NCBI GenBank assembly: GCA_018265835.1
Contig: JABLYK010000052.1
Coordinates: 1 to 13,533 of the forward strand
Direction: 5' to 3'
Origin: Oscillospiraceae bacterium
GTDB taxonomy: Bacteria; Bacillota; Clostridia; Oscillospirales; Oscillospiraceae
Length of the DNA: 13,533 bases
The position numbers were made by a program, and so were the translations under genes. How positions within the stretch are numbered: the stretch's first letter is position 1; each line of letters starts with the position of its first letter. The notes beneath the pieces are model-generated. The model was not told the origin of the DNA. It saw only the letters and a list, made by a program, of their open reading frames with translations, and did not search any database. Below are positions 7,367 to 13,523 of the stretch, one piece after another.

Positions 7367-8653
7367 ATGCACTATATTATAACCGCCCTTGGCTGCAAGG
7401 TCAACCAGTACGAGGCGCAGGCCGTGGAAACGATGCTGCAGGCGCGCGGCTTTGAACCCGCTGCGGCGGGGGAGGAGACCGATCTGATCGTTGTCAACAC
7501 CTGCGCCGTCACGGCGGAAGGCGGGCGCAAGTCGCGCCAGACCATCCGCAAGCTGCGCGAAGAGCATCCGGGTGCGCTTGTGGCCGTGTGCGGCTGCTGG
7601 TCGCAGCTCAGCCCGGAGGACGCCGCCGCCATCGGCGCGGACGTGGTGCACGGCAGCGGCAGCAAGCAGGCATTTGTGAAGGACATCATCAGGGCGCTGG
7701 AGACCCGCGCGCCGGTCACCTGTGTAGACAATCCCTTCCGGCGCATGGCGTTCGAGCCGCTTCCGGCGGGTGCGGTCTATGGCCGCACGCGCGCCATGCT
7801 GAAAATTCAGGACGGCTGCAACAACTTCTGTACCTACTGCGTCATTCCGTATACGCGCGGACGCATCCGCAGTCTGCCGCCGGAGGAGATGGCCCGGCAG
7901 GCCGCTGCGCTGGATGCGGAGGGCTACCGCGAGCTGGTACTCACCGGGATCGAGATCGCGTCCTACGGCAAGGATCTGCCCGGCGGTCTTACGCTGGCGG
8001 ACGCGGTGGCGACGGTGGCGCATGCGGCGCCGCATGCGCGGCTGCGCCTCGGCTCGCTGGAGCCGACCGCCGTTACGGAGGACTTTTGCCGCACCATTGC
8101 GGCGACCGGATGCGTCTGCGATCATTTTCATCTCTCGCTTCAGAGCGGGTGCGACCGCACGCTCGCGCGTATGAACCGGAAGTATGACACGCAGCAGTTT
8201 TCCGAGTGCGCCGGGCGGCTGCGCCGGTATTTTCCCGGCTGCGCCCTCACTGCCGACCTCATCACCGGCTTTCCCGGCGAGACGGACGCCGATCACGCCG
8301 CGACGCTCGCGTTTCTGCGCAGATGCGGATTTGCGGCGGTTCACGTTTTTCCATATTCCCGCCGCCCCGGCACCAAGGCAGACGAAATGCCGGAGCAGCT
8401 CAGTCACGCGGTGAAGTCTGCCCGCGCGCACGAGGTGCAGCAGGTCGCAGACGAGACGAAGCGGGCATATCAGAACGCACAAATTGGCGCGACGCTGTCC
8501 GTTTTGTTTGAGACGGAGCGCGACGGCGCATGGATCGGCCACTCGACAAACTACTGCCTCGTCTCCGCTGCGGGAGAAAACCTGCACGGCATTGTGCGAA
8601 ATGTCGAAATCACGGGCGTTTCCGGGGAAATGCTTGTCGGGAATTTGGTTTGA
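7367..8653 (+). CDS. mtaB: tRNA (N6-threonylcarbamoyladenosine-37) methylthiotransferase MtaB
   Basis: Radical-SAM enzyme that methylthiolates t6A37 to ms2t6A in ANN-decoding tRNAs. The 428-residue protein has the full three-domain layout. The N-terminal UPF0004 domain has cluster cysteines Cys10 (LGCKVNQYE), Cys46 (NTCAVT) and Cys77 (CGCWSQ). The radical-SAM domain has CNNFCTYC at 151-158 (Cys151, Cys155, Cys158), followed by VIPYTRGR. A C-terminal TRAM-like RNA-binding domain spans about 365-428. The GCKVNQYE start and overall pattern favour MtaB over MiaB (i6A tRNA) or RimO (ribosomal protein S12). The ATG at 7367 is preceded by TTGGAGA (7353-7359). Its start codon is only 28 bp from that of the divergent desulfurase. 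I could not find a good promoter for it; any would have to overlap the desulfurase 5' end. Confidence 0.94.
   Translation: MHYIITALGCKVNQYEAQAVETMLQARGFEPAAAGEETDLIVVNTCAVTAEGGRKSRQTIRKLREEHPGALVAVCGCWSQLSPEDAAAIGADVVHGSGSKQAFVKDIIRALETRAPVTCVDNPFRRMAFEPLPAGAVYGRTRAMLKIQDGCNNFCTYCVIPYTRGRIRSLPPEEMARQAAALDAEGYRELVLTGIEIASYGKDLPGGLTLADAVATVAHAAPHARLRLGSLEPTAVTEDFCRTIAATGCVCDHFHLSLQSGCDRTLARMNRKYDTQQFSECAGRLRRYFPGCALTADLITGFPGETDADHAATLAFLRRCGFAAVHVFPYSRRPGTKADEMPEQLSHAVKSARAHEVQQVADETKRAYQNAQIGATLSVLFETERDGAWIGHSTNYCLVSAAGENLHGIVRNVEITGVSGEMLVGNLV
7376..7404 (-). promoter_or_regulatory. Near-consensus sigma-A promoter of the desulfurase, inside mtaB
   Basis: On the minus strand TTGACC (7399-7404), a 17-bp spacer and a perfect TATAAT (7376-7381) direct transcription leftward. 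The start would fall near 7369, the last base of the mtaB start codon, giving a leader of about 30 nt with the GAGGG site in place. The whole promoter lies within mtaB codons 4-13. Confidence 0.72.
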
Positions 8654-8678
8654 CGGCGGCTTGAAATCGTGTTAGAGT
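8650..8678 (+). promoter_or_regulatory. Candidate promoter for serC-serA, overlapping the mtaB stop
   Basis: TTGACG (8650-8655, containing the mtaB TGA), a 17-bp spacer and TAGAGT (8673-8678) lie about 30 bp before serC. The -35 is good and the -10 moderate (four of six). No terminator is visible after mtaB, so mtaB read-through into serC is also possible. Confidence 0.4.
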
Positions 8679-8708
8679 TTTCACGTATCTTGTTTCGAGG
8701 TGGATTTC

Positions 8709-9800
8709 ATGACCAGAAGTGAAGTGTTTAATTTCTCGGCAGGGCCGTCGGTGCTGCCGGAGGAAGTTCTTGCGCGCGCACAGGCGGAGCTGATGAACTA
8801 CGGCGGCTCCGGCATGTCTGTGATGGAAATGAGCCACCGAAGTACGCAGTTTTCGGAGATTTTTCAGGAGACAAAGTCGAAATTCAAGGCGCTGTTTTCC
8901 GTGCCGGATACCCATGAAATCTTGTTTTTGCAGGGCGGTGCGTCGTCACAGTTTTCGATGATTCCGCTGAACCTCATGGGCGCGGATGGCTGTGCGGACT
9001 ACGCGGTCACGGGGCATTTTGCTGCCATTGCAGCCAAAGAAGCGCAGAAATACGGTGCGGTTCGGATCGCGGCGGATACCTCGGACTGCCATCACACCCG
9101 TATCCCGGCGCAGTCGGAGCTGTGCCTGAACCCGGAGGCTTCCTATTTCTATTACTGCGCCAACAACACGATCTACGGCACGGAGTGGCAGTACGTCCCG
9201 CAGACCGGTGGCGTTCCGCTTGTGTGCGACATGTCGTCCGATATTTTGTCCCGCCCGGTGGACGTCGCGTCCTACGGCCTGATTTTTGCCGGCGCGCAGA
9301 AGAATATGGCGCCTGCCGGACTCACGGTCGTTATTCTGGAGAAACGGCTGGCGGGCAGGGAATTGCCCATCACGCCGCTGATGTTCAGCTATCAGCGCAT
9401 GATTGACAAGGACTCCATGTACAATACCCCGCCGTGCTGGTGCATCTATATGCTCGGCCTGATGCTCGACTGGCTGGGGGAGCAGGGCGGTGTGCGCGGC
9501 ATGGAGCAGATCAAGGCGGCGCGCGCAGCGAAGCTCTATGACTTTCTGGATAACAGCGCGGTGTTTCACGCCTGTGCCGCGCCCGGCTCGCGGTCGGACA
9601 TGAACGTCACGTTCCGAACCGGCGACGATGCGCTGGATGCGGAGTGCATCCGCGGCGCGACGGCCTACGGCCTTCTGAATCTCAAAGGCCACCGAATTGC
9701 CGGCGGGATGCGCGCATCGCTGTATAATGCGATGCCGATGGCGGGCGTGGACGCGCTCGTGGACTATTTGAAGCAATTTGAGGTGGAGCACCATGGATAA
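8709..9800 (+). CDS. serC: Phosphoserine aminotransferase
   Basis: PLP enzyme that transaminates 3-phosphohydroxypyruvate to O-phospho-L-serine with glutamate, the second step of serine synthesis. The same family acts in pyridoxal phosphate synthesis in enterobacteria. The 363 residues match the family length. Motifs: FNFSAGPSVLPEEV at the N-terminus, SHRS (42-45), GGASSQF (76-82) binding the PLP phosphate, NNTIYGTE (152-159), the PLP lysine Lys198 in GAQKNMAPAG, and GGMRASLYNAMP near the C-terminus. The ATG at 8709 is preferred to the in-frame GTG at 8700, because that GTG is part of the GAGGTG ribosome binding site (8697-8702). The stop overlaps the start of serA. Confidence 0.96.
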   Translation: MTRSEVFNFSAGPSVLPEEVLARAQAELMNYGGSGMSVMEMSHRSTQFSEIFQETKSKFKALFSVPDTHEILFLQGGASSQFSMIPLNLMGADGCADYAVTGHFAAIAAKEAQKYGAVRIAADTSDCHHTRIPAQSELCLNPEASYFYYCANNTIYGTEWQYVPQTGGVPLVCDMSSDILSRPVDVASYGLIFAGAQKNMAPAGLTVVILEKRLAGRELPITPLMFSYQRMIDKDSMYNTPPCWCIYMLGLMLDWLGEQGGVRGMEQIKAARAAKLYDFLDNSAVFHACAAPGSRSDMNVTFRTGDDALDAECIRGATAYGLLNLKGHRIAGGMRASLYNAMPMAGVDALVDYLKQFEVEHHG

Positions 9801-10962
9801 ATACAGAATCAAAACGATGAACCACATTGCCGAGCGCGGCATTCAGTGTCTGGAAGAGCGCGGCTGCACGGTTGGCGAAGAAGTTGAAAATCCGCACGGC
9901 CTGCTGCTGCGCAGCGCCGACCTGCATGAATATCCGTTTGAGGAGAGTCTGCTTGCCATTGCGCGCTCCGGCGCTGGCACGAACAATATCCCGCTTGAAA
10001 AATGCTGCGAGCGCGGCATTGTCGTGTTCAATTCCCCTGGCGCGAACGCCGAGGCGGTCAAGGAGCTGATTCTCTGTTCCATGGTCATGTCCTCGCGCGA
10101 CGTGCTCGGCAGCATTGAGTGGGTGCGCAGCCTGCAGGGGCAGGGGGCGAAGATCCCGGAGCTGGTTGAAAAGGGAAAATCTGCGTTCACCGGCCCGGAG
10201 CTGATGGGCAAAACGCTGGGCGTGATCGGCCTTGGCGCGATTGGCGCGCTGATTGCGAACATTGCCGTAAAACTCGGCATGAATGTCTGCGGCTACGACC
10301 CGTACCTCTCGGTGGACGCCGCGTGGCGGCTCTCCCGCTCTGTGGAACATGCGGTGGATCTGGACGAGATTTTCATGAAGTCTGATTATATCAGCGTGAA
10401 CGTCCCGTATACGGATCAGACCAAGCATATGCTGGGCGCCCGCGCGTTCTCGAAAATGAAGGACGGCGTGCGCATCATCAATGAATCCCGCGCCGAGATC
10501 GTGGACGACGACGCCATGCTCGAAGCCCTCGCCTCCGGTAAGGTTGGTCGCTATGTCACCGACTTCCCGAACGAGAAGATGGTCGGCACCGAGCATGTCA
10601 TTGCGATGCCGCATCTGGGCGCGTGTACGCCGGAGAGCGAGGAGAAATCCTCCGTCATGGCGGCGCGGGAACTGTATGACTATCTGGAAAACGGCAACAT
10701 CAAAAATTCGGTCAATTTCCCGGACGCGGTGCTGGAGCGCATGGGCGTGAGCCGCCTGTGCATTTTGCATCACAATGTGCCGAAGATGCTCAATCAGTTT
10801 CTGGAGATCGCGTGCAGCACGCGGCTGAACGTGGAGAACATGATCAACAAGGCCTATGGCGCGTATGCCTACGCCATGATTGATCTCAACGGCCATCTGG
10901 ACGATGCACAGGTTCAGGCGCTGCGCGCCATCCCGGAGGTTATCCGGGTTCGCGTTGTGTAA
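9793..10962 (+). CDS. serA: D-3-phosphoglycerate dehydrogenase with C-terminal ACT domain
   Basis: NAD-dependent oxidation of 3-phosphoglycerate to 3-phosphohydroxypyruvate, the committed step of serine synthesis. The 389-residue protein has a D-2-hydroxyacid dehydrogenase core with a Rossmann GLGAIG (146-151) and the NAD-ribose aspartate Asp169 in GYDPY. The catalytic triad is Arg233 (NESRAEIVDD), Glu261 (FPNEKM) and His274 (MPHLGACT). A C-terminal ACT-like domain (about 321-389, RLCILHHNVPKML and YAMIDLNG) is the likely serine-sensing part. Two usually conserved spots are altered: RG becomes RA after the catalytic arginine, and the usual DVFxxEP is TDFPNEKM. The ATG at 9793 overlaps the serC stop by 8 bp (ATGGATAA), and AGGTGGAG at 9781-9788 within serC provides the ribosome binding site, so translational coupling is expected. 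Confidence 0.95.
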   Translation: MDKYRIKTMNHIAERGIQCLEERGCTVGEEVENPHGLLLRSADLHEYPFEESLLAIARSGAGTNNIPLEKCCERGIVVFNSPGANAEAVKELILCSMVMSSRDVLGSIEWVRSLQGQGAKIPELVEKGKSAFTGPELMGKTLGVIGLGAIGALIANIAVKLGMNVCGYDPYLSVDAAWRLSRSVEHAVDLDEIFMKSDYISVNVPYTDQTKHMLGARAFSKMKDGVRIINESRAEIVDDDAMLEALASGKVGRYVTDFPNEKMVGTEHVIAMPHLGACTPESEEKSSVMAARELYDYLENGNIKNSVNFPDAVLERMGVSRLCILHHNVPKMLNQFLEIACSTRLNVENMINKAYGAYAYAMIDLNGHLDDAQVQALRAIPEVIRVRVV

Positions 10963-10973
10963 TTGGAAAAGAT

Positions 10974-11001
10974 GAAAGGCGGTGAAAGCTCACCGCCTTT
11001 T
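10974..11001 (+). terminator. Intrinsic terminator of serC-serA (copy 1 of a duplicated hairpin)
   Basis: An 11-bp perfect stem (10975-10985 with 10990-11000) with loop AAGC, ending CCGCCTTTT, begins 12 bp after the serA stop. The same 28 bp recur exactly at 11205-11232. Confidence 0.85.
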
Positions 11002-11006
11002 AAGGC

Positions 11007-11199
11007 TGTCAAAAAAGCAAAGCTTTTTTGACAAAGGGGGAAAGCGGCCTGACTGCAGCGCACTCGCTGTCCGCTGGAAGCGGACAGCTCGCACGTTTGC
11101 AGGCCGAGCAGTATTTTCTCCGCCGCACATGTCGCCGGAGAAAATGATTGGATTTTCTTTCGCCGCTCCGGCGGCGAAACTCTACGAGGTTTTTTGACA
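11007..11199. repeat. Hairpin-dense MITE-like repeat element without a gene
   Basis: This 193-bp block is bounded by perfect 10-bp inverted repeats, TGTCAAAAAA at 11007-11016 and TTTTTTGACA at 11190-11199. Inside are further perfect stems: 12 bp at 11007-11018/11022-11033; a 10-bp stem with GGA loop at 11066-11075/11079-11088, enclosed by CGGCCTG/CAGGCCG (11045-11051/11100-11106); 10 bp at 11113-11122/11136-11145; and 9 bp at 11158-11166/11171-11179. Five-base spacers (AAGGC, AGCTG) separate it from the identical flanking terminator copies. Short frames run through it on both strands but resemble no protein. A non-autonomous mobile or interspersed repeat is the best reading; a structured RNA is possible. 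Confidence 0.6.
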
Positions 11200-11204
11200 A
11201 GCTG

Positions 11205-11232
11205 GAAAGGCGGTGAAAGCTCACCGCCTTTT
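11205..11232 (+). terminator. Second, identical copy of the serA terminator hairpin
   Basis: Exact 28-bp repeat of 10974-11001, 231 bp downstream in direct orientation, here followed by two more T residues (TTTTTT in total), which makes it the better terminator of the two. Confidence 0.82.
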
Positions 11233-11273
11233 TTCTATGTTTCTGTAACGCGCGGACGTCTTTTTCCCTCTGA

Positions 11274-11786
11274 TTGGGTGAGGGCCTTCGAAGCAACCGG
11301 CAGGAGGTGACGCCTGCATATATCCCGAGCGGACTGACGGTCTCCCCGCGCAACGGCGGCGCGACGGTGGTTGCATCCAAGAGCGGCGAGATCGCGGAGG
11401 ATACCGTTTGGCGCGGCTTCTACCATGACTACTATGCGGATGGCAGCCCGAAGCTGACGGACGATGTGGCGGCGGTGAAAGGTTTTTTTCTGACTGCCTC
11501 CAGAATCGGAATTTTGAACGACTGCTGCTATGTGCTTTCAGAGGATGCGCTGCAAACCAGCGTGATCGGCGGCACATCTGTTCTGTTTGGCTATCGTTCG
11601 ATGCCCTATGGCCCGTATGACCCGCAGACCCACGAGCCGTCCGGGTATTATGACCTGTATACAGCGGAATTTCAGCAAGACGGCATCTCGTATGAGATTG
11701 TTGCGGAGCAGATGCCGCTGGAGGAGCTCATCAAGGTGGTCGCATCCGTCATCTGCGAAACAGATGGCGTCGTAGTGACGGATTGA
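11274..11786 (+). pseudogene. Probable 5'-truncated DUF4367-type protein remnant
   Basis: The 170-codon frame has protein-like content from about codon 12 on. AYIPSGL near the start and SYEIVAEQMPLEELIKVVASVI near the end resemble the C-terminal extracytoplasmic DUF4367 domain of Firmicutes proteins, which are normally about twice this long with an N-terminal membrane or anti-sigma part. That part is missing. A TGA at 11271-11273 closes the frame just before the only early start-like codon (TTG at 11274), which lacks a ribosome binding site. A strong AGGAGGTG at 11302-11309 has no in-frame ATG, GTG or TTG at usable spacing after it. The 3' end is intact and followed by a terminator. The loss abuts the repeat element upstream. 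It may instead be a short expressed protein; the family assignment is from memory of its pattern. Confidence 0.5.
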
Positions 11787-11788
11787 AA

Positions 11789-11829
11789 AAAACGGCGGTA
11801 GAAATCCATGATTTCAAAACCGCCGTTTT
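11789..11829. terminator. Bidirectional terminator between the DUF4367 remnant and the lipoprotein gene
   Basis: An 11-bp stem (11789-11799 with 11819-11829: AAAACGGCGGT/ACCGCCGTTTT) is extended by an inner GAAATC/GATTTC stem (11801-11806, 11810-11815) around a CAT loop. A-runs on the left and T-runs on the right make it usable from both convergent genes. Confidence 0.85.
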
Positions 11830-11857
11830 GTATGCTCCAGGCGCGAAGCAAGAGGGG

Positions 11858-12532
11858 TCAGGAATAGGAGGCTTCGGGTACAAATTCAATGTTGACATCG
11901 CCGTTATTGCTGGACACGTTCAGCGTTTTCTCGCCGCTCTCTTTATGACCCGGCAGATTGCTCTCGCCTTTTTTCGCCTCGGACTGAATCGAAAAATCAT
12001 CATAGCTTCCTGCAATCGTGCCGGAAATATCCCCGTTTTTCACGTTCAGGAGCAGGGCATTACCGGCCTCTAAGGCTTCAAAGGCAATCGTTCCTCCGTT
12101 AGAGGAAAGGCTTATGCTTCCGGTTACAGACAATGCAGAGAGCGTGATGCCCCCGTTCGTTGTGGACAGTGTAAGGGTTTCTAAAAGTGCGTTCGGTATC
12201 TGCAGCGATATTTTCCGGTCTTCGGCAGAGGGGGTTACCCCAATGTAATCCTGCCATGCTTTATCGCTTGCACTTGTCATAGTCAACACATTTGCGTCAG
12301 AAACGGAAATGTCGTAATAGTCTTTGCTGTTTTCAAAATATTGAATATGGACTTGCCCGTCCTCGGACAAGGACACTTCAATTTTGCTATCCCGGACATC
12401 CAGATTGAGTTCACGAATCTGTGCATCTGACGTATAGCTTTTTTCCGCAAGTGGTTCGTTGCTGTTCGAGCAACCCGACAAAATGAAACTGCCTAATATC
12501 AGACACAAGCCGAGTGAAATAAGTATCTTCAT
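11858..12532 (-). CDS. DUF4097-type beta-helix lipoprotein
   Basis: Function unknown. The 224-residue protein has a lipoprotein signal peptide, with a hydrophobic core and the lipobox LSGC (Cys21), so it should be anchored to the outer face of the membrane. The rest lacks membrane segments and consists of short repeated strands rich in Ser, Thr, Asn, Gly and Leu (ETLTLSTTNGGITLSALSVTGSISLSSNGG, split at the usual turns), the DUF4097 pattern of a right-handed parallel beta structure. The closing strand with NNGDVNIEF is typical. The ATG at 12532 has GGAGG (12540-12544) 7 nt upstream. It is transcribed divergently from a MerR regulator, with a promoter whose spacer carries the regulator's probable operator, so it is the likely regulated target. 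Base use is more AT-rich than in the core genes. Confidence 0.85.
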   Translation of the reverse strand: MKILISLGLCLILGSFILSGCSNSNEPLAEKSYTSDAQIRELNLDVRDSKIEVSLSEDGQVHIQYFENSKDYYDISVSDANVLTMTSASDKAWQDYIGVTPSAEDRKISLQIPNALLETLTLSTTNGGITLSALSVTGSISLSSNGGTIAFEALEAGNALLLNVKNGDISGTIAGSYDDFSIQSEAKKGESNLPGHKESGEKTLNVSSNNGDVNIEFVPEASYS

Positions 12533-12574
12533 AGGGATTCCTCCATAATTTGTAGATTAGAATTGGAACCGGTG

Positions 12575-12603
12575 TTGCTTTCCGTAACATCCCATGCTAA
12601 AAT
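12575..12603 (+). promoter_or_regulatory. Candidate promoter of the MerR regulator gene
   Basis: TTGCTT (12575-12580), 17 bp and TAAAAT (12598-12603, five of six). The start would be near 12610, just before the 9-3-9 dyad, so regulator bound there would repress its own gene. Confidence 0.42.
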
Positions 12604-12605
12604 GA

Positions 12606-12636
12606 ATACTAAACCTTTGTGTTACACAAAGGTCAA
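12606..12636 (-). promoter_or_regulatory. MerR-type promoter of the lipoprotein gene with a 19-bp spacer
   Basis: On the minus strand TTGACC (12631-12636) and TAGTAT (12606-12611) are separated by 19 bp instead of 17. The spacer is filled by a near-perfect dyad. Overlong spacers with a centred dyad are the hallmark of promoters activated by MerR-family DNA twisting. The leader would be about 65 nt. Confidence 0.58.
12613..12633. promoter_or_regulatory. Probable MerR operator (9-3-9 perfect dyad)
   Basis: ACCTTTGTG (12613-12621) and CACAAAGGT (12625-12633) are perfect inverted repeats around TTA. The centre (12623) is within 2 bp of the middle of the leftward promoter's spacer. It is the only such dyad in the divergent intergenic region. 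Confidence 0.7.
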
Positions 12637-12649
12637 GAGGGAATTGCAA

Positions 12650-13432
12650 ATGAAAGAATATTTTTCAATCGGAGAAGCTGCAAAGGCTGCCCATACAACG
12701 AAGGAAACGCTGCGGCATTATGACCGCATTGGTTTGGTGAAGCCGAGCCAAAAAGACGAGTGGACGAATTACCGCTATTATACCGAGCAGGATATTGTTC
12801 GGCTGAATACGGTGCGTGCGTTACAGCTCATGGACTTGTCTTTACAGGAGATCAAAAAGGTTTTAGAATATGACGATCTTGAAAAAATTATCGACTTTTT
12901 GGTGCAGGCGGAGAAAAAGGCCGATGAAAAAATTGCAGCATTACAATACGGAAAATCAAAAATCCGGTTAGCAAAAGCGGACTATGAAAGAAAACTGCAG
13001 GGACAGCAAAAGCTCCAGGGTACGTTTCTCAAAGCGTATCCAGAGCGTGTTGTTTTGCTATCCGACACCTTGGAAAAGCCAACGCTTGATAATCTCTGGA
13101 ATTATCTCAGCCATTTCTACGATAAGGTTACGCCTGACTTGAAAGAGCAGTTTGCTTTTGAGGATTTGGCCGGTATCTATACCGAAAATGGCGTGTCGAG
13201 GCTTTTTGCTGTCTGTATTCGTTATGTGGAGATAGACGGATTAAAGGTGTTGCCAAAGGGGAAGTACCTGTGCGCTGTCTGCGCCGAAGAAAATAGAGAA
13301 CAAATGTTGCAGGAGTTAATCCGCATTGCCCGGACAAACTATGGCGTAGAGCCGGCATTTACGGTACAGCTTGTGATTGTATCGGGTATTTTGCAATGGA
13401 AGTATGAAGTACAGGTTTATGTTGAGCCATAG
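12650..13432 (+). CDS. MerR family regulator with GyrI-like effector domain (BmrR/Mta-like)
   Basis: Predicted effector-responsive transcription factor of 260 residues. Residues 3-72 are the MerR winged helix: FSIGEAAKAAHTTKETLRHY, YDRIGLVKP, then NYRYYTEQDIVRL and the LSLQEIKKVL helix. Residues about 76-120 form a charged coiled coil for dimerisation. About 125-260 resembles the GyrI-like small-molecule-binding domain of BmrR-type regulators (LPKGKYLCAVCA, then the closing strands WKYEVQVYVEP). There is no cysteine pattern suggesting metal or redox sensing, so an organic ligand is more likely. I chose the ATG at 12650 because AGAGGG (12636-12641) is well spaced and the sequence then begins exactly at the family's KEYFSIGE; the frame is open upstream to 12563 but that part overlaps the operator. 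The likely targets are itself and the divergent lipoprotein gene. Confidence 0.93.
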   Translation: MKEYFSIGEAAKAAHTTKETLRHYDRIGLVKPSQKDEWTNYRYYTEQDIVRLNTVRALQLMDLSLQEIKKVLEYDDLEKIIDFLVQAEKKADEKIAALQYGKSKIRLAKADYERKLQGQQKLQGTFLKAYPERVVLLSDTLEKPTLDNLWNYLSHFYDKVTPDLKEQFAFEDLAGIYTENGVSRLFAVCIRYVEIDGLKVLPKGKYLCAVCAEENREQMLQELIRIARTNYGVEPAFTVQLVIVSGILQWKYEVQVYVEP

Positions 13433-13433
13433 A

Positions 13434-13478
13434 ACAAAACAGAGGGGAAATCCAGGTTGGATTTCCCCTCTGTTTTGT
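13434..13478 (+). terminator. Intrinsic terminator of the MerR regulator gene
   Basis: A perfect 21-bp stem (13434-13454 with 13458-13478) with a GGT loop begins 2 bp after the stop. It has a GC-rich centre (AGAGGGGAAA/TTTCCCCTCT) and T-rich 3' arm. Its mirror-image A-rich 5' arm would also allow leftward termination. Confidence 0.9.
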
Positions 13479-13504
13479 GTTGGCTCTTTAGAGGCAAAAA
13501 GCAA

Positions 13505-13523
13505 CCCCCGGCTAGGCCGGGGG
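13505..13523 (-). terminator. GC-rich hairpin at the right edge, possible terminator of a leftward gene beyond the window
   Basis: CCCCCGGC/GCCGGGGG (8 bp) around TAG. Read on the minus strand it is followed by TTGCTTTTTG, a plausible U-rich tail, so it could end a gene converging from the right. On the plus strand it is followed by A residues and would not terminate. Confidence 0.45.

Noticed and set aside
7319..8587. A 422-codon open frame on the minus strand, antisense to mtaB
   Set aside because: It is a GC-driven shadow of mtaB with arginine- and alanine-rich low-information translation. It also runs into the start of the desulfurase gene.
9682..10896. A 404-codon open frame on the minus strand across serC/serA
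   Set aside because: Antisense to two unmistakable enzymes, with histidine/arginine-rich translation and no start signals.
10982..11197. A 71-codon open frame inside the repeat element, and an overlapping one on the opposite strand
   Set aside because: Composition follows the hairpins, it has no ribosome binding site, and both strands are open merely because the sequence is palindromic. I take these as chance frames of a repeat.
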